Source: a bacterium
GTDB lineage: Bacteria > Planctomycetota > UBA11346
DNA length: 24,662 nt
Assembly (NCBI GenBank): GCA_020049615.1
Contig: JAIFKN010000286.1
Span: 1 to 24,662, forward strand
Reading direction: 5' to 3'
The notes under the pieces were generated by a model. That model saw only the letters and a program-made list of their open reading frames with translations. It was not told the DNA's origin and did no database searches. The number at the start of each line of letters is the position of its first letter. The stretch's first letter is position 1. Of the stretch, positions 8,482 through 15,971 are shown piece by piece. Both the position numbers and the translations under genes were made by a program.

Positions 8482-9361
8482 TCCCGCCTGCATCCCCTGC
8501 TTCCTGCGCGGAGCCATCGCCACCGCCGAGCTGCTCGGTCTGTCCAGCGAGGATCGCCGGCGCTTCGCCGAGGAGGCCGGCCGGCTGGCGGCCAGGCACG
8601 ACCCGCAGAGCTGCCCGCCGGTGCTGGGGCAGCAGGTCCAGCGCCTGCTGCGCAGCCTCGCCGGACCCGACCCCTACGCCGCGATCAAGGCGACTTCGAA
8701 CGCCCTCGCCTGGCGGCTTCTGCCGGAGGTCGCCGCCCGCGTCGCCGCCGCCCAGGACCGCTTCGAGGCCGCTTTGCGCTACAGCATCGCCGGCAACTGC
8801 ATCGACTTCGGCAAGGGCCATGGCATCGGCGAGCCCGAGGTGCTGGCGACGCTGCAGCGCCTGGCCGACCATCGGCTGGAGCCGGCGCTGGTCGACCGCG
8901 TCCGGCAGCTCTGCGCCGCCGCCCGCCGCATCGTCGTCCTCGCCGACAATGCCGGCGAGGTGGTCTTCGACCGCCTGCTGCTGGAGCGCCTGCCCGCCGG
9001 TCGCGTGACCGTGATCGTGCGCGGTGGTCCGGTGATCAACGACGCCACCAGGGCGGATGCCGTCGAGGCCCGCCTCGCCGACTTCGCCCGCGTCCTCGAC
9101 AGCGGCAGCGACGCGCCCGGCACCATCGTCACCGACCTGGGCCGGCCGGCCTGGGACGCCATCTCCGAGGCCGACCTGGTGATCGCCAAGGGCCAGGGCA
9201 ACTACGAATCGCTGGAGCCGAGCAGCCGCGACCACGTGCATCTGCTGCTGGTGAAGTGCGCCGTGGTGGCCGCGCAGACCGGGCTGGCCCAGGGCGCGCC
9301 GGCGATCATCCACCGCCCAGGGCATCTGTGGCGGCGGCTGTCCGGGGCGGAGGCCGCATGA
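8471..9361 (+). CDS. DUF89/ARMT1-like family protein (probable metal-dependent phosphatase)
   Basis: The 296-residue protein matches the archaeal/bacterial branch of DUF89. It opens MRTDPACIPCFLRG with the C7-x2-C10 pair. It contains SIAGNCIDFG, the metal/phosphate-site motif LADNAGEVVFDRLLLE, IVRGGPVINDAT, and VIAKGQGNYESL. DUF89 members are metal-dependent damage-control phosphatases acting on phosphometabolites. The Cys pair marks a subgroup of unknown substrate. The start was chosen at the Cys-motif N terminus. It overlaps both flanking ferredoxin-ATPase genes (11 nt upstream, ATGA downstream), so it is translationally locked to them. This suggests a job in the same pathway rather than general housekeeping. 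Confidence 0.9.
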   Translation: MRTDPACIPCFLRGAIATAELLGLSSEDRRRFAEEAGRLAARHDPQSCPPVLGQQVQRLLRSLAGPDPYAAIKATSNALAWRLLPEVAARVAAAQDRFEAALRYSIAGNCIDFGKGHGIGEPEVLATLQRLADHRLEPALVDRVRQLCAAARRIVVLADNAGEVVFDRLLLERLPAGRVTVIVRGGPVINDATRADAVEARLADFARVLDSGSDAPGTIVTDLGRPAWDAISEADLVIAKGQGNYESLEPSSRDHVHLLLVKCAVVAAQTGLAQGAPAIIHRPGHLWRRLSGAEAA

Positions 9362-10254
9362 TCCGCCAGGTCGCCGTCGTCAGCGGCAAGGGCGGCACCG
9401 GCAAGACCAGCCTGACCGCGGCCTTCGCGCACCTGGCGGCTCCGCTCGTGGTGGTCGACGCCGATGTCGATGCCGCGGATCTCCATCTGGTGCTGGCGCC
9501 GCAGGAACGCGAACGCCACGACTACCACAGCCTGCCGGTGGCGCGCATCAGCTGCGCCAGCTGCATGGGTTGCATGGCCTGCGCCCAGGTCTGCCGCTTC
9601 GATGCCATCAGCCGGCAGGACGGGCGCGTGGTGGTCGACGAGTCGGTCTGCGAAGGCTGTCGCGCCTGCGCCCTGATCTGCCCGGCCGCGGCCATCGCCT
9701 TCCATCCCCGCTGCACCGGGGCCTGGATGGTCGCCGACACCGCTGTCGGCCCGCTGGTCCATGCCCGGCTGCATCCGGGCGCCGAGCATGCCGGCAAGCT
9801 GACCACCGCGGTGCGCGACCGCGGCCTCGCCCTGGCCGCCGAACGGGGTCTGGAGCTGGTGCTGATCGATGGTCCGCCCGGCATCGGCTGCGCCGCGACC
9901 GCCGCCCTCGCCGGGGTCGATCTCGCCGTCGCCGTCAGCGAGCCGACGCCGGCCGCCGCCGCCGATCTGGAGCGCCTGTGGCAGCGGACCGCGCAGCTGC
10001 GCGTGCCGCTCGCCCTCATCGTCAACCGCTGCGACCGCAACCCGGCCCTCGCCGAGCGCATGCTGGCCGAGGCCCGCGAGCGCGGCCACGCGCTCGGCCT
10101 GCTGCCGACCGATCCGGTCTTCCGCGCCGCGCAGCGGGCGGGCACCAGCGTCCTCGACCTCGCCAGCCCGGCGCTGCGCGCGTCGATCCAGGGTCTCTGG
10201 GAACGGGTGCAGACGCTGGCTGCCAGAACCGCTCCGCTCGCCGCCGCCTGCTGA
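9358..10254 (+). CDS. MinD/ParA-type P-loop ATPase with inserted 2[4Fe-4S] ferredoxin domain (second of a pair)
   Basis: The 298-residue protein is a paralogue of the first ATPase. Walker A is SGKGGTGKTS (9-18), followed by VVDADVDAADLHLVL and the DGPPGIGCAATAAL region. The ferredoxin insert has C69-C72-C75-C79 and C98-C101-C104-C108 for two [4Fe-4S] clusters, plus an extra Cys at 66 just before the first motif. CGGAGG precedes the ATG at 9358, which forms an ATGA overlap with DUF89; the longer frame from 9256 is only the unused upstream part. The pair resembles the two Fe-S ATPases of ORP operons and probably forms a heterodimer or sequential complex with MrpORP-type proteins (inference). 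Confidence 0.93.
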   Translation: MIRQVAVVSGKGGTGKTSLTAAFAHLAAPLVVVDADVDAADLHLVLAPQERERHDYHSLPVARISCASCMGCMACAQVCRFDAISRQDGRVVVDESVCEGCRACALICPAAAIAFHPRCTGAWMVADTAVGPLVHARLHPGAEHAGKLTTAVRDRGLALAAERGLELVLIDGPPGIGCAATAALAGVDLAVAVSEPTPAAAADLERLWQRTAQLRVPLALIVNRCDRNPALAERMLAEARERGHALGLLPTDPVFRAAQRAGTSVLDLASPALRASIQGLWERVQTLAARTAPLAAAC

Positions 10255-10270
10255 CCACCCCCGAGGCCAC

Positions 10271-11526
10271 ATGTCCGACACCTGCTCCTGCTCCTCAGCC
10301 ACCGACGGCTGCGATCCCGCCACCTGCGGCCAGGCCGCCGCCTGCGCCAGCATCCCGGCCGGCTGCCCAGCCAGCCATCCCCAGGGCATCAGCCATCCGA
10401 TCCTGGTCCTGTCGGGCAAGGGCGGCGTCGGCAAGAGCACGGTCGCGGTGCAGCTGGCACGCGGCCTGGCCCGGCGCGGCGCACGCGTCGGCATCCTCGA
10501 CGCGGACGTCCACGGACCGAGCATCCCCCGTCTGCTCGGACTGTCCGGCCAGCGGCACGAGAACAACGGCACCCACCTGATGCCGATCTGGGCCAGCCCG
10601 CGCCTCGCCGCCGTCTCCGTCGGCTTCCTCATGGACGGCTGCGACACCGCGATCATCTGGCGCGGGCCGGCCAAGACCGGGGCGATCAAGCAGCTGATCC
10701 AGCAGACCGACTGGGGTGGTCCGCTCGACTGCCTGGTGGTCGATCTGCCGCCGGGCACCGGCGACGAGGCCCTGGCCGCCGCGCGGTCGTCACCACGCCG
10801 CAGGCGGTGGCCACCGACGATGTGCGCCGATCGCTCGCCTTCTGCGCCAAGCTGGGGATCAAGGTCCTGGGCATCGTCGAGAACTACGCCGGCTACGCCT
10901 GCCCGCACTGCGGCAAGGTCAGTCGCCCATTTCAAAGCGGGGGCGGCGAACGGCTGGCGCAGCAGGCCGGCGTCCCGCTGCTGGCGCAGCTGCCGCTCGA
11001 TCCCTGCATCGTCATGTCCGGCGATGCCGGCGGCGATCCGCTGGCGCTCACACCGCTCTCCCCGGCAGTGGTCGGGTTCAACCGCATGATTGATGGCGTC
11101 CATCGCGCCCTGCCCGATCTCATCCCTGGTTCCACCCCGCTTCCGGAGCTTGCCATGGCCACCCCCGCCCTCATCGCCATCCCCATCAGCAACGGCCAGG
11201 TCGATCCGCACTTCGGCCACTGCACCGCCTTCGCCCTCATCGAGACCGACGGCGAGCGCATCATCCAACGCCGCGATCTGACCCCGCCCAAGCACGAGCC
11301 CGGCGTCCTGCCGCGCTGGCTGATCAGCCAGGGCGTGCGCGTGGTCATCGCCGGCGGCATGGGCGAACGCGCCCAGCAGCTGCTGGAGCAGGCCGGCGTT
11401 GTCGTGGTCATGGGCGCCAGCAGCGGCACGCCCGAGGAGTTGGCGTTCCGCTACCTCACCGGGGCGCTGGCCAGCCAGGGCGGCGCCTGCACCGCCCATG
11501 AAGGCCATGGCTGCGGGGGGCACTGA
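10271..11526 (+). pseudogene. Mrp/NBP35 ATPase fused to NifX domain (MrpORP-type), broken by a frameshift
   Basis: The frame from ATG 10271 encodes a Cys-rich N terminus ([20 protein letters not shown]), deviant Walker [29 protein letters not shown] and [13 protein letters not shown]. At about 10781 Mrp similarity jumps to the -1 frame ([33 protein letters not shown]), then CPHCGK and the rest of Mrp. Without the jump, translation runs off-frame to a TGA at 11087-11089. Compared with Mrp/NBP35 relatives, about nine residues between GTGDE and VVTTPQ are also missing. This fits a 25- or 28-bp deletion rather than a single lost base. The Mrp half continues in frame into a C-terminal NifX domain, as in MrpORP. 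An assembly or sequencing error is possible. Confidence 0.8.
11155..11526 (+). CDS. NifX/ORP-like domain (C-terminal part of the MrpORP fusion, separately translatable)
   Basis: This 123-residue segment is a full NifX-family domain: [55 protein letters not shown] His/Cys/Gly-rich end ([15 protein letters not shown]) resembles the tail of the NifX protein at 155-529. It is in frame with the distal Mrp half, but GGAG at 11145-11148 lies six bases before ATG 11155, where a free-standing protein would start. It can therefore still be produced although the Mrp part is frameshifted. The stop shares a base with the transporter start (TGATG). An alternative start is the GTG at 10807, which would include the C-terminal Mrp half (239 residues). 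Confidence 0.75.
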   Translation: MATPALIAIPISNGQVDPHFGHCTAFALIETDGERIIQRRDLTPPKHEPGVLPRWLISQGVRVVIAGGMGERAQQLLEQAGVVVVMGASSGTPEELAFRYLTGALASQGGACTAHEGHGCGGH

Positions 11527-12614
11527 TGGATGCACCCCACGCGCCGCTGACCCTCGACACGATCGCCCGCGACTTCAATCCGGCGTGGTGCGCCGCGGTC
11601 ATGGGTACCGGCGCGGTGCCGCTGGCGCTGGGCTTCCTCGACCATCCCGCCGCCCGCTGGCTGGCCTGGAGCTTCGCCGCGCTGGCCGCCGCCATGTGCG
11701 TGTCGCTCCTGGTCCCGTGGACGCTGCGCGTCCTGCGCCATCGCGCTGCCATGGCCAAGGACCTCGACCATCCGGTGGCGACCAATTTCTTCCCCACCAT
11801 GCCGATCGCCATGGTGATCATGGCGCTGGTGGCGCTGCGCTACCCGGAGCTGGTGGGCGGCATCGAGACCGCGCGCTGGATCGGCCTGGTCCTGTGGGGG
11901 ATGGGCGTCGTCGGCATCTTCGGCTTCGGCTTCCTCATCCTGCCCCGGCTGTTCGCCAAGCCGGGCATCACCCCGCAGCAGACGACCTTCGGCTGGTACA
12001 TCCCGCCGGTGAGCAAGCTGCTGGTGCCGGTCGCCGGCTTCGAGCTCGCCCGCCTGCATCCCGCCATCCAGGATCCCATCCTGGTCATCTCGCTGTCCGC
12101 CCTGGGCGTCGGCTTCTTCATGTTCCTGTTCGTCGGGGCGATGGTCTATCACCGCTATATCTACCATGAGCTGCCGATCGGACGCATGGCCCCGACCTTC
12201 CTCATCGGCGCCGTGCCGACCGCGATCCTGGCCATCGTGCTGGGCAAGCTGAGCGCCGCCGCCGAGGCCGGCGTGTGCATGCCGATCAACGCCCAGGTCA
12301 TCGCGGCGGTCGCCCTGCCGATGACCGTCGCCCTGTGGGGCTTCTCCTTCTGGTGGGCCATGCTCTCCGGCATCATCATCCTGCACCATGTGCGGCGCGA
12401 CGATCTGCCCTATGCCCTGTCCTGGTGGGCCTTCACCTTCCCGCTGGCGGCGCTGGCCATCGCCGGCGGCGTCAGCGCGAAGCTGAGCGGATCGCCCACC
12501 ATCCGCGCCGCCTACCTCGTCTCGGTCGTCGTGCTGCTGCTCGTCTGGGCCATCGTCGCCTGGCGCACCATCGGCGGCGTCCGCGATGGCCGGCTGTTCC
12601 GTCCCGCCCACTGA
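11526..12614 (+). CDS. TDT family (SLAC1/TehA/Ssu1) membrane transporter
   Basis: The 362-residue, very hydrophobic protein has about ten membrane segments. Its N-terminal signature DFNPAWCAAVMGTGAVPLALG is typical of the tellurite-resistance/dicarboxylate transporter (TDT) family, which includes SLAC1 anion channels, TehA and sulfite exporters. A FGWYIPPVSKLLVPVAG segment and VGFFMFLFVGAMVYHRYIYHELP are also family-like. The TGATG overlap with the NifX gene makes it the last gene of the ORP-like operon. Anion or sulfite export would suit the sulfur-rich context, but the substrate is inferred and not shown. Confidence 0.88.
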   Translation: MDAPHAPLTLDTIARDFNPAWCAAVMGTGAVPLALGFLDHPAARWLAWSFAALAAAMCVSLLVPWTLRVLRHRAAMAKDLDHPVATNFFPTMPIAMVIMALVALRYPELVGGIETARWIGLVLWGMGVVGIFGFGFLILPRLFAKPGITPQQTTFGWYIPPVSKLLVPVAGFELARLHPAIQDPILVISLSALGVGFFMFLFVGAMVYHRYIYHELPIGRMAPTFLIGAVPTAILAIVLGKLSAAAEAGVCMPINAQVIAAVALPMTVALWGFSFWWAMLSGIIILHHVRRDDLPYALSWWAFTFPLAALAIAGGVSAKLSGSPTIRAAYLVSVVVLLLVWAIVAWRTIGGVRDGRLFRPAH

Positions 12615-12633
12615 ACCTCAGGTATCCAGTCAC

Positions 12634-13044
12634 ATGTCCGATGACCGCGGCGATTGGACGCCTGCCCCCGCCCTGCTCGACCACATGCACCAGCCGCGCA
12701 ACAACGGCTGGCTGCTCTATGCCGATGGCCAGGCCCATGTGACCGGCGATTGCGGCGATGAGATGGCGATGTGGGTGCAGGCCGACGGCGACCTGGTCGG
12801 ACGCATCGTCTTCGTCACCAGCGGCTGCGGCACCTCGCACGCCGCCGGCAGCATGGCGACGGTGCTGGCCACCGGCCGCACCATCCAGGAAGCCATGCGG
12901 CTGACCCAGCAGGAGGTGCTGGCCGGGCTCGGCGGTCTGCCCACGGACCATGAGCACTGCGCCCTGCTCGCCGCCATCACCGTGCAGCGGGCCTGCGAAG
13001 ACGTCCTGGTGCGCCGCCTGACTCCCGCCGAAAGCCCTCCATGA
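12634..13044 (+). CDS. NifU/IscU N-terminal-like Fe-S scaffold protein
   Basis: The 136-residue protein has the IscU/NifU-N fold pattern with the three scaffold cysteines: C40 in TGDCGDEM, C65 in VTSGCGTSHAAGSM, and C109 in HEHCALLAAITVQRA, plus C121. The opening LLDHMHQPRNNGWL corresponds to the usual HxxNPRNxG motif of IscU, with changes. The start is ATG 12634; the longer frame from 12586 overlaps the transporter. It is coupled by ATGA to hydG, so it may supply Fe-S clusters to that radical SAM enzyme (inference). The divergent first motif separates it from housekeeping IscU. Confidence 0.87.
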   Translation: MSDDRGDWTPAPALLDHMHQPRNNGWLLYADGQAHVTGDCGDEMAMWVQADGDLVGRIVFVTSGCGTSHAAGSMATVLATGRTIQEAMRLTQQEVLAGLGGLPTDHEHCALLAAITVQRACEDVLVRRLTPAESPP

Positions 13045-14450
13045 GCCTGCCCCCCCTCTCCATCGATCCCGATCCGGACTTCATCAACGACGCCGAGCTG
13101 GAGACCCTGCTGGCCAGACCCGCGCCGGACGAGGCCGAGGTCGCCGACCTGCTGGCGCGGTCGCTGGCCAAGGAGCCGTTGACGGTGGCGCAGACCGCCC
13201 GCCTGTGCCTGGTCCGCGACCCGGCGCAGATCGCCCGCATCCACGAGGCCGCCCGGTTGCTGAAGCGCGAGGTCTACGGCAACCGCATCGTCCTGTTCGC
13301 CCCGCTCTACATCGGCAACCAGTGCGTGAACGACTGCGCCTACTGCGGCTTCCGCTCGACCAACGCCTCGGCGGTGCGCCGCACCCTCGACCGGCAGGAA
13401 CTCGTCCATCAGGTCGAGGCGCTGGAGGACAAGGGCCACAAGCGCCTGGTCCTGGTCTATGGCGAGCATCCCGACTACGACGCCGGGTTCATCGCCGACA
13501 GCGTCCGCACGGTGTACGGCGTGAAGCGCGGCCACGGCGAGATCCGCCGGGTCAACATCAACGCCGCACCGATGGACGAGGCCGGCTACCGCACGGTCAA
13601 GGCGGCCGGCATAGGCACCTGGCAGATCTTCCAGGAGACCTACCACCACGCGACCTACGCCAGCCTGCATCCCGCCGGCACGCGCAAGGCGGACTACCGC
13701 TGGCGCCTGAGCGGGCTGGGCCGGGCGATGCGCGCCGGCTGCGACGATGTCGGTCTGGGCGTGCTGTTCGGCCTGCACGACTGGCGCTTCGAGGTCCTCG
13801 GACTCATCGCCCACGCCACCTACCTGCGCGACTGCTACCGCTGCGGCCCGCACACCATCTCGTTCCCACGCCTGCGGCCCGCCTCCGGCATGGAGGTCGA
13901 TCCGCGCTGGCAGGTCCGCGATGAGGAGATGCTGCGCATCATCGCCATCCTGCGCCTGGCGGTGCCCTACACCGGCCTGATCCTCACCGCCCGCGAGCCG
14001 GCGGAGCTGCGGCGCCAGGCCATCGCCATGGGCGTGTCGCAGATCGACGCCGGCAGCCGCATCGAGATCGGCGGCTACACCGAATGTGGCGACGCCCAGG
14101 TGCAGGTGGCCGAGCGCGAGCAGTTCCAGCTCGGCGACCTGCGCAGCCTCGACGAGGTGATCGCCGACCTGCTCGGGCAGGGCGAGGTGCCGTCGTTCTG
14201 CACCGGCTGCTACCGTCTCGGCCGGACCGGCGAGCACTTCATGGAATATGCCGTCCCCGGCTTCATCCGGAAGTTCTGCACCCCCAATGCCCTGACCACG
14301 CTGCAGGAGTACCTCTGCGACTACGCCAGGACGCTGGGACAGGGTGTCATCGCGCTGGAACTCGCCAAGCTGCCCAAGCGCAACCAGGGGGCCGTACGCA
14401 AGCGCCTGGAAGCGATCCGCGCCGGCACCGCCCGCGACCTCTACGTCTGA
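13041..14450 (+). CDS. hydG: HydG-type radical SAM tyrosine lyase ([FeFe]-hydrogenase maturase family)
   Basis: The 469-residue protein has the radical SAM motif C95-x3-C99-x2-C102 (NQCVNDCAYCGF). The C-terminal CX2CX22C auxiliary-cluster motif is exact at C387, C390 and C413, which separates HydG from ThiH. HydG cleaves tyrosine to p-cresol and dehydroglycine and builds Fe-CO-CN units for the H-cluster. The VYGEHPDYD and QIFQETYHHATYASLHPAG segments are also HydG-like. No hydE, hydF or hydrogenase gene is in the window. The gene lies between a NifU-like scaffold (ATGA overlap) and an FTR-like protein plus Thi4. It may thus be either a displaced maturase or a HydG relative with another product (inference). 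Confidence 0.9.
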   Translation: MSLPPLSIDPDPDFINDAELETLLARPAPDEAEVADLLARSLAKEPLTVAQTARLCLVRDPAQIARIHEAARLLKREVYGNRIVLFAPLYIGNQCVNDCAYCGFRSTNASAVRRTLDRQELVHQVEALEDKGHKRLVLVYGEHPDYDAGFIADSVRTVYGVKRGHGEIRRVNINAAPMDEAGYRTVKAAGIGTWQIFQETYHHATYASLHPAGTRKADYRWRLSGLGRAMRAGCDDVGLGVLFGLHDWRFEVLGLIAHATYLRDCYRCGPHTISFPRLRPASGMEVDPRWQVRDEEMLRIIAILRLAVPYTGLILTAREPAELRRQAIAMGVSQIDAGSRIEIGGYTECGDAQVQVAEREQFQLGDLRSLDEVIADLLGQGEVPSFCTGCYRLGRTGEHFMEYAVPGFIRKFCTPNALTTLQEYLCDYARTLGQGVIALELAKLPKRNQGAVRKRLEAIRAGTARDLYV

Positions 14451-14467
14451 ACCATCAAGGACCCGCC

Positions 14468-14734
14468 ATGGACACCTACCAGACCAACCTCACCCGCCTG
14501 CAGCAGTGCGCCACCCAGCTGGGCCTGAAGCTCAATCCCGATCCCGCCCGGGTCGAGAAGGTCGTCGGCCTCATGGCGAAGAACTTCGACGCCATCGGCG
14601 AATGGGTCTGCCCGTGCAAGCAGAAGACCAAGCCGGCGGTCGCAGGCGCCGACATCTGCTGCCCCTGCCCGACCCTGCAGGCCGAGATCGCCAGCGCCGG
14701 CCACTGCCACTGCAAACTCTTCTTCAAGGTCTGA
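14468..14734 (+). CDS. Ferredoxin-thioredoxin reductase catalytic-subunit-like protein
   Basis: The 88-residue protein carries the three Cys-x-Cys motifs of the FTR catalytic (beta) subunit: C48-P-C50, C65-P-C67 and C80-H-C82. These normally bind a [4Fe-4S] cluster next to a redox disulfide that reduces thioredoxins. Spacing between motifs (14 and 12 residues) differs slightly from the plant/cyanobacterial enzyme, and an extra Cys (C64) precedes the second motif. AAGGA precedes the ATG at a good distance. No FTR variable subunit is nearby, as is usual for bacterial and archaeal FTR-like proteins. It sits between hydG and thi4 and ends 3 nt before the latter. Confidence 0.9.
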   Translation: MDTYQTNLTRLQQCATQLGLKLNPDPARVEKVVGLMAKNFDAIGEWVCPCKQKTKPAVAGADICCPCPTLQAEIASAGHCHCKLFFKV

Positions 14735-14737
14735 CCC

Positions 14738-15541
14738 ATGCCCATCGACGAACTGACCATCTCCCGCGCCATCCTCGACGCGCACCACCGCAAGCTCTCG
14801 CGCTGTCTCGACAGCGACGTCCTGATCGTCGGCGGCGGCCCGGCCGGCCTGGTCGCCGCCGCGCATCTGGCGGCGCAGAACCGCCGCGTCGTCATCATCG
14901 AGAAGCAGCTGTCGCCTGGCGGCGGCATCTGGGGCGGTGGCATGGCGATGAACGACGTGGTGGTGCAGGAGGAGGCCAAGCACCTGCTGCTCGCGATCGG
15001 ACTGAAGCCGCGCAAGGTCGATCACGACCTCTACACCGTCGATGCGGTGGCGCTGGCCAGCGCCCTGATCTCCGCCGCCGTGCAGGCTGGGGCGGTGCTG
15101 CTCAACCTGACCTTCATGGAGGACGTCTGCCTGCGTGGCGGCGTGGTCGACGGCCTGGTGGTCAACCGCTCGCGCATCGGCGACGTGCTGCCGGTCGATC
15201 CGATCGTCTTCCGCTCCTCGGCGGTGATCGACACCACCGGCCACGAGGCGGCGGTGGTCGAGAAGCTGCGTAAGCGCCACCTGCTGCCGGCCGAGGTCTC
15301 GCTCGCCGGCGAGCAGCCGATGCACGCCGAGGCCGGCGAGCGCTTCGTGGTCGAGCGCACCGCCCAGGTCATGCCCGGCCTGTTCGTCGCCGGCATGTCG
15401 GTCTGCGCGACCTTCGGCGGCCCGCGCATGGGCCCGATCTTCGGCGGCATGCTGCTGTCAGGCGAGAAGGTGGCGCGGCTGGTCGCCGCCGCCGTCCCCG
15501 AGCGGGCCTGCTGCTGCCGGCCGGACGGCCAGCGTGCTTGA
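14738..15541 (+). CDS. Thi4 family thiazole synthase homologue (sulfide-dependent type)
   Basis: The 267-residue protein has the Thi4 architecture: an FAD/NAD-type GxGxxG motif (GGGPAG, 32-37), IIEKQLSPGGGIWGGGMAMN, and the C-terminal VAGMSVCATFGGPRMGPIFGGMLLSG. Thi4 makes the adenylated thiazole precursor of thiamine from NAD and glycine; non-suicide bacterial/archaeal forms use free sulfide with iron. The metal-ligand Asp and His are present in VDP (D154) and TGH (H169). The residue before VDP, which is Cys in yeast (sulfur donor) and His in known sulfide-dependent forms, reads Pro152 in my by-eye alignment. No other thiamine gene is nearby. The HydG/FTR neighbourhood raises the possibility of a different product. 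Confidence 0.88.
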   Translation: MPIDELTISRAILDAHHRKLSRCLDSDVLIVGGGPAGLVAAAHLAAQNRRVVIIEKQLSPGGGIWGGGMAMNDVVVQEEAKHLLLAIGLKPRKVDHDLYTVDAVALASALISAAVQAGAVLLNLTFMEDVCLRGGVVDGLVVNRSRIGDVLPVDPIVFRSSAVIDTTGHEAAVVEKLRKRHLLPAEVSLAGEQPMHAEAGERFVVERTAQVMPGLFVAGMSVCATFGGPRMGPIFGGMLLSGEKVARLVAAAVPERACCCRPDGQRA

Positions 15542-15971
15542 GGCGCAGGACCTCCTCGATCTGACCCGGACCCGGGCCCATCCCGACTGCGCCTACTGCA
15601 GCCCGCGGGCGCCGGACTGGCTCGCCATCCGCCTGCACGACGATGGCGCCGGTGGCGTCCAGGGCTCCTTCCCGTGTCCACCCGCCGCGGAAGGCTACCC
15701 CGGCCTGGTCCACGGTGGCGTCGCCTCGGGCCTGCTGGACGCCGCCATGACCAACGCGCTCTTCGCCCGCGGCGTGGTGGCGCTGACCGGCCGGCTGAGC
15801 GTGCGCTACCATCGCCCCCTGCGCCTCGCCCGCACCGCCACGGTCACCGCGCACGCCGCCGAACAGCGCGGCGCCTGGTGGATCGTGCAGGGCGAGATCA
15901 GCCAGGACGGCAAGGTGGCGGCGACGGCCGAGGCCTGGTTCCGCGATCAGCACGAACCCGAGAGCACATGA
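15534..15971 (+). CDS. PaaI-type hotdog-fold thioesterase
   Basis: The 145-residue protein has the PaaI/4HBT thioesterase signature GLVHGGVASGLLDAAM (about residues 60-75), then LTGRLSVRYHRPLRLARTATVTA and a C-terminal strand VAATAEAWFRD. Such enzymes hydrolyse acyl-CoA thioesters; the substrate here is unknown. The early CAYCSP segment is often seen in this subgroup. The start is GTG 15534, giving an 8-nt overlap with the Thi4 gene. The stop overlaps the next ATG (ATGA). Confidence 0.85.
   Translation: MLEAQDLLDLTRTRAHPDCAYCSPRAPDWLAIRLHDDGAGGVQGSFPCPPAAEGYPGLVHGGVASGLLDAAMTNALFARGVVALTGRLSVRYHRPLRLARTATVTAHAAEQRGAWWIVQGEISQDGKVAATAEAWFRDQHEPEST

Noticed and set aside
10770..10800. Programmed ribosomal frameshift in mrp
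   Set aside because: No slippery heptamer or stimulatory stem is evident, and about nine family residues are missing, which frameshifting would not explain.
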